Shown: positions 25,463 through 34,123 of the stretch, piece by piece
Numbering within the stretch: position 1 is the stretch's first letter
How the letters are laid out: the number at the start of each line of letters is the position of its first letter
Assembly: GCF_019793465.1 (NCBI RefSeq)
Contig: NZ_JAILYJ010000012.1
Coordinates: 170,462 to 234,461 of the forward strand
DNA: 64,000 nucleotides
Direction of reading: 5' to 3'
DNA from: Rhizobium croatiense
Lineage (GTDB): Bacteria > Pseudomonadota > Alphaproteobacteria > Rhizobiales > Rhizobiaceae
Notes under the pieces: model-generated
What the model was told of the DNA's origin: nothing
What the model saw: only the letters and a program-made list of their open reading frames with translations
Databases searched by the model: none
Made by a program: the position numbers and the translations under genes

Positions 25463-25476
25463 CTGGTTCAGTATGT
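25449..25476. promoter_or_regulatory. palindromic operator over the arsR-like start codon
   Basis: Perfect 12-base arms ACATACTGAACC and GGTTCAGTATGT are separated by ATCT. The arsR-like start codon (25460-25462) lies inside. A site this long and exact, at the start of an ArsR gene, is most simply an autoregulatory operator. Binding would block either transcription or access to the initiation region. Confidence 0.6.
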
Positions 25477-25521
25477 AGCTTGTTCGCGCGGGAAACGCAA
25501 GCGTTCCGAGCCGTCCGGTGA

Positions 25522-26337
25522 TCATTTGAGTCCGCCATGGGCGAGACCTGCCACGAGATAGCGCTGCAGGAAGAGCGCCACCAGATAGACCGGTGCGATG
25601 CCGGCGAGCGAGGCGGCTGCCATCTGGCCGAAATTGACCAGTCGATCCCCCTGGAAGAGCGAAATTCCGACAGGAAGTGTGCGCGTCTCGTCGGAAAAGG
25701 TGAAGGCGGAGGCAAAGAGGAACTCGTTATAGGCGAGGACCGAGACGATGATCAGCGTCGCCACGATGCCCGGTACGATGATCGGCACGACGATATGGAC
25801 GAGGATCCGAAGAGGGCCGGCTCCGTCGAGCGCCGCCGCCTGTTCGATCTCCAGCGGCATGCGCCGGAGAAAAGGCGTGAGAAGCCAGAAAGCGACGGGG
25901 ATATTGGCAAAGCCGTAGAGCATCACCAGGCCGGCATGGGTGTTCAGCAGCCCGGCTGCCTTGAGAAGATAGAACAGGGGAATCAGAGCCACGATCGGTG
26001 GCGCCATGTAGCTCGACAGCGTCAGATCACCCAGCCACTTGCCACCGATGCCGAGCCGCAGCACGGCGTAGGCGGCGGGCAGGGTGAGCAGCAGCGTCAG
26101 GGCGCCGGCGAGCAGCGACACGGCAACGGAGTTGGCGATGAATCCTGAGAGATGGGCGGCCTCGAAAGCGGCCGGCCAATTGTCGAGCGTCGGGCTTGTC
26201 GGCAGGAAATGGCCGCTCAGCACGTCGTCTTTGGTCTTGAAGGACACCGAGACGAGATAGGCGATCGGCAGGGTGAAGAAGACGAAGACCGGTGCGATCG
26301 CGGCAACGAGCGGGATGTCGGAGCGGTTGATCGTCAT
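25522..26337 (-). CDS. sugar-type ABC transporter permease (CUT1, MalG-like)
   Basis: The 271-residue inner-membrane protein has about six hydrophobic helices and the EAA loop 'EIEQAAALDGAGPLRILVHI' with 'VVPIIVPG' after it. The start 'DIPLVAAIAPVFVFFTLPIA' and the C-terminal 'LFLQRYLVAGLAHGGLK' are typical of the second permease of carbohydrate importers. The ATG at 26337 overlaps the stop of the first permease (ATGA). No ATPase gene follows; the next gene is the ArsR regulator. Confidence 0.92.
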   Translation of the reverse strand: MTINRSDIPLVAAIAPVFVFFTLPIAYLVSVSFKTKDDVLSGHFLPTSPTLDNWPAAFEAAHLSGFIANSVAVSLLAGALTLLLTLPAAYAVLRLGIGGKWLGDLTLSSYMAPPIVALIPLFYLLKAAGLLNTHAGLVMLYGFANIPVAFWLLTPFLRRMPLEIEQAAALDGAGPLRILVHIVVPIIVPGIVATLIIVSVLAYNEFLFASAFTFSDETRTLPVGISLFQGDRLVNFGQMAAASLAGIAPVYLVALFLQRYLVAGLAHGGLK

Positions 26338-27275
26338 GCGTCTTTCCTCTCGAGATGCTGGTGAAGGCGGATGACCGGCCAGAGCACCGCGCCAACCACC
26401 AGGCTGTAGATCAGGGTCTCGGCGGCGGCGCGGGCGACATCGAACTGTTCCAATGCACGGCGATAGATGGAGAAGCCGGTCGTCGTGGTGGCAAAGCCCG
26501 GACCGCCGAACGTCAGGACATAGACGAGGTCGAAAACCTTGAAGGAGAGGATGAGCTTCAGCAGATAGATCGAGGAGAGCGGCGCCGCCACGAGCGGAAG
26601 CGTGATGTGCCAGAAGCGTTGCAGCGGTGATGCCCCATCGATGATCGAAGCCTCGTGGACGCCTTCGGGAATGGTCGAAAGGGCGGCGAAGCTGAGGATG
26701 ACGACGAAGGGCGTCCATTGCCAGATATCGGCAACCGCGATCGCGAACCAGGCAAAGACAGGATCGCCCAGGAAGCTCACGGGCGCGTCGACGATGCCAA
26801 GGTTCAGGAGGACCCCGTTCAGCAGCCCTCCGGCCGGCGCGAGGATCAACTTCCATGCGACTCCCACCATCACCGGCGGCGTCATCAGCGGCAGCAGGAT
26901 CAGGCTTACCAGGAACCGTCCGGCCTTCAGGAGCCGGGTGAAGAGCAAGGCGATCAGGAAGCCGATAACCAGCTGGATGCTCGCCGTGACGAAAGCATAG
27001 GCGATGCTCTTGGTCACAGAAGTCACAAACAGGGGATCCTGGAGGACCTCCCGCACATGCTGCAATCCGACAAAGCTGCGGAAGGGTTTGCCGAGCGTGC
27101 TCTTGCTGAGCGCAAGAGCCACCAGGAAGAGTGTTGGGTAGGCCAGGGTCGCGGCGAGCCCGAGCAGGATCGGAGAGATCCACAGCCAGCGGACGACCCG
27201 GTGTGCCGAAATGCCGTGATCTGCCGTCGTTGAGGCGGCTCGTCTTCGAGCGAGGGGGAAATCGATCGCAGTCAT
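26334..27275 (-). CDS. sugar-type ABC transporter permease (CUT1, MalF-like)
   Basis: The 313-residue protein has six membrane helices and an EAA loop read as 'GVHEASIIDGASPLQRFWHI' with 'TLPLVAAP'. The ATG at 27275 (start MTAIDF) is preferred to an upstream ATG at 27332 because the extra residues are polar and non-conserved in appearance. It lies about 100 bases after the binding-protein gene and overlaps the second permease by four bases. Confidence 0.92.
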   Translation of the reverse strand: MTAIDFPLARRRAASTTADHGISAHRVVRWLWISPILLGLAATLAYPTLFLVALALSKSTLGKPFRSFVGLQHVREVLQDPLFVTSVTKSIAYAFVTASIQLVIGFLIALLFTRLLKAGRFLVSLILLPLMTPPVMVGVAWKLILAPAGGLLNGVLLNLGIVDAPVSFLGDPVFAWFAIAVADIWQWTPFVVILSFAALSTIPEGVHEASIIDGASPLQRFWHITLPLVAAPLSSIYLLKLILSFKVFDLVYVLTFGGPGFATTTTGFSIYRRALEQFDVARAAAETLIYSLVVGAVLWPVIRLHQHLERKDA

Positions 27276-27381
27276 GTCATCGCGCCTGTTGTTCTTCTCT
27301 CGAAAGGCGTGCCCCGCTCTGCCGCGAGGCACGCCTTCGGGTCTCGTGTTCCACGTCCGCCAGGTGGGCCGGCCTCAATGA

Positions 27382-28722
27382 TCAGCCATTGGCTTCGATG
27401 ATGGTCGTCCAGGCCTTGTGGGCATCGGCGATCGCCTGTTCGGCATTCTTGGTCCCGGCAAGGGCGAGGGCGAGTTCATCGGTCAGCGCGTTTTCCAGCT
27501 TCGGGGCATAGACGGCCGTGGGCCAGGCGAGGCTGTTTTCCAGTGCACCGTCTGAAAGCAGCGGCTGGACGAGCGGCTGGAAGGCCTTGAATTTCTCGGA
27601 GTTGAGGCCGGAGTGACGGTCGGGATCGATGCCGGAGCCGGTCAGCGTGAGCAGCTGTTCGTGGTAGTCCTTGCTGGTCGCGAGCTTGATCAGTTCCCAG
27701 GCGACGTCCTTGTTCTTCGAGCCGCTGGTGATTGCGAAGCCGAAACCGGCGTTGAAGGCAAGACGTGGCGTCTTGTTGGCCCCGCCGACGGGAATTCGGG
27801 TGACGCCCCACTTGTCGACGATCTTCGAGCCCTTGGGATCCTGGGCGTAGCCGCCGAGGTCGGTCCAGAAGTCGATCTGGGCGGCCTTACCGCTGAGGAA
27901 GGCGGGCAGACCTTCCTCGAAGCGCGTCTCGAGCGGCGTCGGCAATGCATGCGGTGCGGATGCGAGCAGCGACTTCAGCGCTTCCACGGCTTCGGCGCTG
28001 TCGAGGGCCGAAGTGCCGTCTGCCTTCAGGAAGTTGCCGCCGAAGCCGGTGAGGCGGTTGGCATAGGTCGACAGGATGATGACAGGGATCTTCGCGCCAA
28101 GGACCGCAGCACCGTAGATCCCGTTCCTGGATTCCGCCTCGGTGATGATCTTGGCGTTTTCGTTGTATTCGTCCCAGGTCGTCGGTGGCTTGAGGCCGTA
28201 ACGATCGAACAGCTCCTTGTTGTAGAACAGAAGGTGGCTGTCGCCGTCATAAGGCAGGCCATAGCGACGGCCGTCATGCAGCGTGTACTGGTCATAGATC
28301 GTCTGGATGAAGTCGTCGGGCTGGATTTCCGCCTTGTCTTTCTCGATCAAGTCGGTCACGTCCTCGATCACGCCGTCCTCGGCGAGCTGGCCTTTGTAGG
28401 TATAGAAATAGTCGATGACGTCGAATTCACCGGCTCCGGACTGAAAGTCGAGGGTCGCCTTGAGGCTGACTTGGTCATAGGGAACGGCGGTCACGTTGAC
28501 CTTCGCACCCGTCAGCTTTTCGAAATCCTCGGCGATCTTCTTGCCAGTGACGACATGCGGCTGAATGATCAGGAGATTGAGGGTGCGGCCGGCGAACCGA
28601 TTGCCCCCGGCGAGGGCGGAGGAGACGACGCCCGATGAGAGAAGAGGGAGCGCTCCTGATGCCAGCATGGTCTTCAAGACCGTGCGGCGGCGATAGGATT
28701 GGTTGATGATGGGCTTGGACAT
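27382..28722 (-). CDS. extracellular solute-binding protein, family 1 (sugar type), Tat signal
   Basis: The 446-residue protein begins with a twin-arginine-type signal ('YRRRTVLKTMLASGALPLLS', then a hydrophobic stretch and 'SSALAGG'). The body shows the CUT1 pattern: 'LLIIQPHVVTGKKIAEDFEK', 'FDVIDYFYTYKGQLAEDG', 'RYGLPYDGDSHLLFYNKELF', and 'WDEYNENAKIITE'. It would capture a substrate in the periplasm for the two permeases downstream. The ATG at 28722 has GAGG upstream. The substrate is unknown; divergence from a sulfur operon hints at a sulfur-containing compound, but this is weak. Confidence 0.9.
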   Translation of the reverse strand: MSKPIINQSYRRRTVLKTMLASGALPLLSSGVVSSALAGGNRFAGRTLNLLIIQPHVVTGKKIAEDFEKLTGAKVNVTAVPYDQVSLKATLDFQSGAGEFDVIDYFYTYKGQLAEDGVIEDVTDLIEKDKAEIQPDDFIQTIYDQYTLHDGRRYGLPYDGDSHLLFYNKELFDRYGLKPPTTWDEYNENAKIITEAESRNGIYGAAVLGAKIPVIILSTYANRLTGFGGNFLKADGTSALDSAEAVEALKSLLASAPHALPTPLETRFEEGLPAFLSGKAAQIDFWTDLGGYAQDPKGSKIVDKWGVTRIPVGGANKTPRLAFNAGFGFAITSGSKNKDVAWELIKLATSKDYHEQLLTLTGSGIDPDRHSGLNSEKFKAFQPLVQPLLSDGALENSLAWPTAVYAPKLENALTDELALALAGTKNAEQAIADAHKAWTTIIEANG

Positions 28723-29116
28723 GAATTGATCCTCGGTTGCGACGGCGCCGGCCGCAGGAATGACCACGGAGCGGTATTCCGTGAGGCAGCTGCGTCGGCC
28801 TTGGTGGGGATCATTCGACAGATAGCTCTTGCCGTTAACCAACAGGAATTTAAAGTACACAAAAATTATAGAATTTATTTTCAAATTCACCCGCACCTCT
28901 TGCTTCGCGAGGCCGTGCGGAAAATGCGATCCGGTGCGATGAGATGAGGCGGGTGAGCGAGTGATAACCTAAGGGCCAGAGCCGGTGACCGCCCACTGAC
29001 AAAACTCAGAAAAAAATTCCATAAAATAGTACATAAAAAACATATAATAACTGTTAAATGGATGCGGCATCGGGATGCTTCGGGGACCACGCCTGAAATC
29101 CGGATGGGATCGCGGA
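28723..29116. promoter_or_regulatory. divergent control region between the sugar-type ABC and organosulfur operons
   Basis: This 394-base gap has two AT-rich segments. At 28865-28882 ATTATAGAATTTATTTT lies upstream of the binding-protein gene. At 29018-29040 AAAATTCCATAAAATAG lies upstream of the monooxygenase gene. Both resemble the AT-rich sequence before ssuD (35766-35795), which has AAAATTCC-TT-ATAAAA followed by CTATAGAAATTCAT. LysR-type sulfur regulators (CysB/Cbl/SsuR) bind AT-rich sites of this kind; the assignment is inference. Confidence 0.4.
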
Positions 29117-30526
29117 ATGACCAAGCAGATACACTTCAACGCCTTCGACATGAACTGCGTGGGCCACCAGTCGCCCGGTCTTTGGGCGCATCCCCGTGAC
29201 AAATCCTGGAAATACAAGGATCTGGACTACTGGCAAGATCTTGCCAGGACGCTCGAAAGGGGAGTCTTCGATGGCATCTTTATCGCCGACGTGATCGGCT
29301 ATTACGACGTCTACAAGGCCAACAGCTACTACGCCATCCATCAGGCGGCGCAGATTCCGGTCAACGATCCGATCCAGCTCGCGGCCCCGATTGCGCTTGC
29401 CACCGAACATCTCGGCATCGGCATCACCGCCTCGATCTCGTTTGAGCACCCCTATCCCTTCGCCCGGCGTCTTGCCACCGCCGACCACCTGACCAAGGGG
29501 CGCGTCGGCTGGAATATCGTGACCTCCTATCTGGAGAGCGGCGCCAAGAACATCGGGCAAGGCGGATTGCGTGCGCATGACAACCGCTACGAAGTGGCGA
29601 GCGAATATTTGGAAGTCATCTACAAGCTCCTTGAGGGTTCCTGGGAAGACGGTGCTGTGCTGCGCGACCGCGAGAAGCGCATCTTCACCGATCCCTCGAA
29701 GGTGCACGAGATCGGCCACAAGGGCCGTTTCTTCGAAGTGCCGGGCTACGCACTGACCGAGCCGTCGCCGCAGCGTACGCCGGTGCTCTACCAGGCCGGC
29801 GCTTCCGGGCCGGGCAAGCATTTCGCGGCGGAGCATGCGGAATGCGTCTTTGTTGCGGCACAGACCAGGACAATCCTGAAGAACTATGTGCACGATGTCC
29901 GGCTGCGGGCGGCAACCGTCGGGCGCGATGCGTCGAAGTTCCGCATCTACAATCTGATGACGGTTATCGTGGACGAGACCGACGAGAAGGCGCGCGCCAA
30001 ATTCCGCGACTATCTCGACTACGTTTCCTATGATGGCTCGCTGGTCTTCATGTCCGGCTGGACTGGCGTCGACTTTTCCCGCTACGCGCCGGATGACCTC
30101 GTGCGCAAGGTCGAGACCAACGCCATCCATTCGGCGATCGAGAGCCTTTCGGAAGGCGATCCGAATAAGCGCTGGACGATCAGGGAGCTGGCCGAATGGG
30201 GCGGTATCGGCGGCATGGGGCCGGTGGTCGTGGGATCGCCCTCCACCGTCGCCGACGAGCTCCAGGCCTGGGTCGAGGAGACCGACGTTGACGGCTTCAA
30301 CCTTGCTTATGCCGTAACACCCGAGAGTTTCGAGGATATCGTCGGCTATCTGGTGCCGGAACTGCAGAAGCGCGGCGTCTATCCTACCGGCTATCGCCCG
30401 GGCACGCTGCGGGAGAAGCTGTTCGGCGAGGGGCCTTATCTGCCCAAGGCGCATCCGGCCGACCGTTACCGCGACATCAAAGCCTTCAAACGCAACCAGG
30501 CGATTACGCTCGCCAATGCCAGCTGA
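29117..30526 (+). CDS. FMN-dependent monooxygenase of the NtaA/SnaA/DszA family
   Basis: The 469-residue protein shows the family pattern of the bacterial luciferase-like fold: 'QIHFNAFDMNCVGHQSPGLW', 'WQDLARTLERGVFDGIFIAD', 'GRVGWNIVTSYLESGAKNIG', and 'PQRTPVLYQAGASGPGKHFA'. Members oxidise nitrilotriacetate, pristinamycin, dibenzothiophene sulfone or organosulfur compounds with FMNH2 from a separate reductase; no reductase gene is next to it. It heads the operon that continues with two SfnB-like flavoproteins and an SsuACB-like importer, so an organosulfur substrate is likely. The start at 29117 follows GGGATCGCGGA; an upstream ATG at 29075 is in frame. Confidence 0.88.
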   Translation: MTKQIHFNAFDMNCVGHQSPGLWAHPRDKSWKYKDLDYWQDLARTLERGVFDGIFIADVIGYYDVYKANSYYAIHQAAQIPVNDPIQLAAPIALATEHLGIGITASISFEHPYPFARRLATADHLTKGRVGWNIVTSYLESGAKNIGQGGLRAHDNRYEVASEYLEVIYKLLEGSWEDGAVLRDREKRIFTDPSKVHEIGHKGRFFEVPGYALTEPSPQRTPVLYQAGASGPGKHFAAEHAECVFVAAQTRTILKNYVHDVRLRAATVGRDASKFRIYNLMTVIVDETDEKARAKFRDYLDYVSYDGSLVFMSGWTGVDFSRYAPDDLVRKVETNAIHSAIESLSEGDPNKRWTIRELAEWGGIGGMGPVVVGSPSTVADELQAWVEETDVDGFNLAYAVTPESFEDIVGYLVPELQKRGVYPTGYRPGTLREKLFGEGPYLPKAHPADRYRDIKAFKRNQAITLANAS

Positions 30527-30557
30527 AAATTCCAGTTCAACCCGACGAGGTTTTCCC

Positions 30558-31826
30558 ATGGGAAGCATCACCGACACCAAAATCGATTACAGCGTCCACC
30601 CACGCGTCAATTCCACCGATCCTTTCACGCCCCGTCCGCGCCCGGTCAAGCCGGCGCATGTGATCAGGAGCGACGAGGAGGCGATCCAGATCGCCGAGAC
30701 GCTGGCCGCGAGCTTCAAGGTCGGGGCCGCGTTGCGTGACCGTGAGGGATTGCTGCCGATCGCCGAGCTCGACGCCTATTCGCAGAGCGGTCTCTGGAGC
30801 ATCAACGTACCGAAAGCCTATGGCGGTCCGGAAGTCTCCTATGCCACGCTCGCAAAAGTGATCGCCATCATCGCTGCAGCCGATCCGGCCATCGCGCAGA
30901 TCACCCAGAACCATCTGGCGATCGTCGCGACCGTCGATCTCGACGGCACGGAAGAGCAGAAGAAACTGTTCTTCGGCTGGGCGCTGGAAGGGCTCCGATA
31001 CGGCAACGCCTTCTCCGAACTAAAGAGCAAGACCGTCGCCGAGTTCGAGACCAAGGTCGTTCATGACGGCGACGACGTGGTCGTCAACGGAGAGAAATTC
31101 TACACGACCGGCGCGCTGCTTGCCCATATCGTGCCGATCGTCGGTGTCGACGACACCGGCCAGGGCTATCTCGTCTTTGCCGACCGCGACGCCTCCGGTC
31201 TCACCGTCACCAACAACTGGTCGAGCTTCGGTCAGCGCACCACCGCGTCCGGTTCGGTCAAGATTGAAAACGTGCGCGTGCCGAAGGCGCGGGCGCTGAA
31301 GGTCACCTCTTTCGACCATCCGACGGTCGGCGGCCCCGTCTCGCAGATCATCCAGTCGGCGATCGATGTCGGCATCGCCCGGGGCACGATCGACGATACG
31401 ATCGAGTTCGTCAGCAAATATAGCCGTCCTTGGATCGACAGCGGCAAGGCGACGGCCGGCGAAGATCTCTTCACCATCGCCCAGATCGGCGACCTGAAGA
31501 TCAAGCTGCATGCGGCCGAAGCACTGCTCGAGATCGCCGGCCACGCCATCGACGCGGCGCGCGCCAATCCGACGCTGGAGACGGTCTCGGAAGCGACGAT
31601 CAAGACAGGCGAATCCAAGGTTCTGACGACGGAGATTGCGATCCTGTCGACGAACAAGCTGTTCGAGCTTGCAGGGACGCGCTCGACCCTCGCCGAGCAC
31701 GGACTCGACCGCCACTGGCGCAATGCCCGCGTCCATACGCTGCATGATCCAGTGCGCTGGAAGTACTACCATGTCGGCAATTACTATCTGAACGGCGTCC
31801 ATCCGCCGCGTCACGCCTGGAACTGA
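30558..31826 (+). CDS. SfnB/DszC-like acyl-CoA dehydrogenase-fold monooxygenase, copy 1
   Basis: This 422-residue protein has the acyl-CoA dehydrogenase fold as used by SfnB, DszC and related flavin monooxygenases: N-terminal helical part with 'LLPIAELDAYSQSGLWSINV', 'PKAYGGPEVSYATLAKVIAI', the mid beta-domain 'GEKFYTTGALLAHIVPIVGV', and a C-terminal helical bundle ending in 'RNARVHTLHDPVRWKYYHVG' and 'HPPRHAW'. Relatives act on sulfones, sulfides or other organosulfur compounds using reduced FMN. It lies 31 bases after the monooxygenase gene and 6 before a close paralogue. The ATG at 30558 has CGAGG upstream. Confidence 0.87.
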   Translation: MGSITDTKIDYSVHPRVNSTDPFTPRPRPVKPAHVIRSDEEAIQIAETLAASFKVGAALRDREGLLPIAELDAYSQSGLWSINVPKAYGGPEVSYATLAKVIAIIAAADPAIAQITQNHLAIVATVDLDGTEEQKKLFFGWALEGLRYGNAFSELKSKTVAEFETKVVHDGDDVVVNGEKFYTTGALLAHIVPIVGVDDTGQGYLVFADRDASGLTVTNNWSSFGQRTTASGSVKIENVRVPKARALKVTSFDHPTVGGPVSQIIQSAIDVGIARGTIDDTIEFVSKYSRPWIDSGKATAGEDLFTIAQIGDLKIKLHAAEALLEIAGHAIDAARANPTLETVSEATIKTGESKVLTTEIAILSTNKLFELAGTRSTLAEHGLDRHWRNARVHTLHDPVRWKYYHVGNYYLNGVHPPRHAWN

Positions 31827-31832
31827 GCCCAG

Positions 31833-33095
31833 ATGAGCACGAATCATCGCAAGCTGCACCGGGAGGCCGCGCTCACCGCCGGCCGTCCTGCGCCGCACAT
31901 CGCCGCGCGTCGGAGCCTGGCCCATGTCATCCGCGATGATGCGGAGGCCATCCGGATCGCCAAGGACCTCGCGCTTGAATTCGCGGTCGGCGCCGCCCAG
32001 CGGGACCGCGAACGGCGCCTTCCGCTCGCCGAGATCGACCGCTTCTCGCAGAGCGGTCTCTGGGCGATCGGCATCCCAAAAGCCTATGGCGGCGCCGGCG
32101 TCTCGGCGGCGACGCTGGCCGAGGTCACCGCCATCATCTCGGCTGCAGATTCCTCGATCGGGCAGATCCCGCAGAACCATTTCTACATGGTGGAGGCGCT
32201 ACGGCTGAACGGCAGCGAGGAGCAGAAGCAGCACTATTTCCGGCGCGTGCTGGAGGGTGACCGTCTTGGCAACGCCTTCACGGAGATCGGCACGAAGACG
32301 CCGGTCGACTTCAAGACGCATTTCGCCGATCGCAACGGAAAGCTCTACGTGAATGGGCAGAAGTTTTACGCGACCGGCTCACTGTTTGCCCATATCGTCG
32401 TCGCTGTGGCGAAGGGACCGAACGGCCGTGTCCATTTGGTCTTCATCGACCGGGCTGCTCCGGGGCTCGGCTTCGTCGACGACTGGTCGTCCTTCGGGCA
32501 GCGATCGACGGGCAGCGGCACCGTGACCTTCGACGACGTCGAGGTGACGCCGTTCCAGATCGTCGACCATGATGGAAGCTTCGAACAGCCGACGCCGATG
32601 GGTCCTTTCGCGCAGATCATCCATGCCGCAGTGCAGGTCGGCATCGCGCGCGGGGCGCTGGCGGAAACGATTTCCTATGTTCGTGCCCATACGCGGCCAT
32701 TTTTTGAATTGGCGATCGAGCACGGCTATGAGGATCCGCACACCATACACGGCGTCGGCGACGTGGCGATCAGAGTGCATGCGGTTGATGCGCTGCTCGC
32801 AAGGGCCGGCCGGATTGTCGACCGCGCCACCGCAGAACCGACCGCGGCGAGCGTAGCCGAGGCATCCATCGCTGTCGCGGAGGTCAAGGCGCTCGGGACG
32901 GACGTGGCGCAGCTTGCCGCCACCAAGCTTATCGAGTTCGGCGGTGCACGTTCGACGCTCGAAAGCTATGGGCTCGACCGCTTCTGGCGCAATGCCCGGA
33001 CGCATTCGCTGCATGATCCGGTGCGCTGGAAATACCACCATATCGGAAACTTCTACCTGAATGGCATCCTGCCCCCGCGGCATGGCGCCCTCTGA
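31833..33095 (+). CDS. SfnB/DszC-like acyl-CoA dehydrogenase-fold monooxygenase, copy 2
   Basis: The 420-residue paralogue of the preceding gene keeps all landmarks in the same order: 'RRLPLAEIDRFSQSGLWAIG', 'PKAYGGAGVSAATLAEVTAI', 'GQKFYATGSLFAHIVVAVAK', 'RNARTHSLHDPVRWKYHHIG', 'LPPRHG'. The two are alike over their full length but have diverged, which points to an old tandem duplication with separate substrates or a heteromer. No ribosome-binding site is clear; the start follows the preceding stop by six bases. Confidence 0.87.
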   Translation: MSTNHRKLHREAALTAGRPAPHIAARRSLAHVIRDDAEAIRIAKDLALEFAVGAAQRDRERRLPLAEIDRFSQSGLWAIGIPKAYGGAGVSAATLAEVTAIISAADSSIGQIPQNHFYMVEALRLNGSEEQKQHYFRRVLEGDRLGNAFTEIGTKTPVDFKTHFADRNGKLYVNGQKFYATGSLFAHIVVAVAKGPNGRVHLVFIDRAAPGLGFVDDWSSFGQRSTGSGTVTFDDVEVTPFQIVDHDGSFEQPTPMGPFAQIIHAAVQVGIARGALAETISYVRAHTRPFFELAIEHGYEDPHTIHGVGDVAIRVHAVDALLARAGRIVDRATAEPTAASVAEASIAVAEVKALGTDVAQLAATKLIEFGGARSTLESYGLDRFWRNARTHSLHDPVRWKYHHIGNFYLNGILPPRHGAL

Positions 33096-33133
33096 TTTTT
33101 AGATCACCTCTCGAATTCTATGGAGAGATACGC

Positions 33134-34099
33134 ATGAAATCGCTGCTCGGCATTGCCCTTAGCGCCCTGATGTCGGTGACCGCTCTTGGTCAGGCTCTCG
33201 CGGCCGACCTGTCCGAAATCCGCATCGACTGGGCGACCTACAACCCGGTCAGCCTCATCCTGAAGGATGACGGCCTGCTTGAAAAGGAGTTCGAAAGGGA
33301 CGGCATAAAGGTGACATGGGTTCAGTCTGCCGGCTCGAACAAGGCACTCGAATTTCTCAATGCATCCTCGCTTGATTTCGGCTCAACGGCCGGCGCCGCC
33401 GCGCTGATCGGCAAGGTCAACGGCAACCCGATCAAGTCGATCTACGTTTATTCCCGCCCGGAGTGGACCGCCCTCGTCACCCGCAAGGATACTGCTATTA
33501 CCAAGATCGAGGATCTGAAGGGCAAGTCGATCGCCGTCACCCGCGGCACCGATCCGCACATCTTTCTCGTCCGGGCGCTGGCCGAGGCTGGCCTTTCCGA
33601 GAAGGACGTCTCGCTTGTCCTCCTCCAGCATGCCGACGGCAAGCTTGCGCTGCAGCGCGGTGATGTCGACGCCTGGGCGGGTCTCGATCCGATCATGGCC
33701 TCGGCCGAGATCGAAAACGGCGACCTTCTGTTTTATCGCAAGCCAGACAACAATAGCTGGGGCATCCTGAACGTTCGCGAGCAGTTCGCCAAGGAGCATC
33801 CGGAGATCGTGTCGCGCGTCATCGCCCTCTACGAGGTCGCGCGCAAGAAGGCGATCGCCGAGCCTGAGACCCTGAAGGCCGCCCTTGTCGCCGCTACCAA
33901 GTTGCCCGACACCGTCATCGCCCGCCAGCTCGAGCGCACGGACCTCAGCAATTCGAAGATCGGCGATGCACAGCGTGCCACCATCGAGGCAGCGGGCCTC
34001 GCCCTCCAGCAGGCCGGCGTGCTGAAGCCCGAGGTCGACGTCAAGGCCGCCGTCGCCGACCTGATCGATCCGTCCTTCGGTGCTTCCCTGGGTCAATAG
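33134..34099 (+). CDS. aliphatic sulfonate-type ABC transporter substrate-binding protein
   Basis: The 321-residue protein has a signal peptide ('LGIALSALMSVTALGQALAA') and the SsuA/NMT1-like pattern: 'IRIDWATYNPVSLILKDDGL', 'VTWVQSAGSNKALEFLNASS', 'DFGSTAGAAALIGKVNGNPI', 'LKGKSIAVTRGTDPHIFLVR', 'VDAWAGLDPIMA'. It would bind sulfonates or related organosulfur compounds in the periplasm. GGAGAG lies upstream of the start. It is followed by the permease and ATPase genes. Confidence 0.9.
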   Translation: MKSLLGIALSALMSVTALGQALAADLSEIRIDWATYNPVSLILKDDGLLEKEFERDGIKVTWVQSAGSNKALEFLNASSLDFGSTAGAAALIGKVNGNPIKSIYVYSRPEWTALVTRKDTAITKIEDLKGKSIAVTRGTDPHIFLVRALAEAGLSEKDVSLVLLQHADGKLALQRGDVDAWAGLDPIMASAEIENGDLLFYRKPDNNSWGILNVREQFAKEHPEIVSRVIALYEVARKKAIAEPETLKAALVAATKLPDTVIARQLERTDLSNSKIGDAQRATIEAAGLALQQAGVLKPEVDVKAAVADLIDPSFGASLGQ

Positions 34100-34123
34100 C
34101 ACAATACCTCCGGGAGAAAGCCG

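Noticed and set aside
26338..27183. N-terminal extension of the second sugar permease frame
   Set aside because: The added residues are the first permease gene read in another frame; the ATG at 26337 with ATGA overlap gives a normal-length permease.
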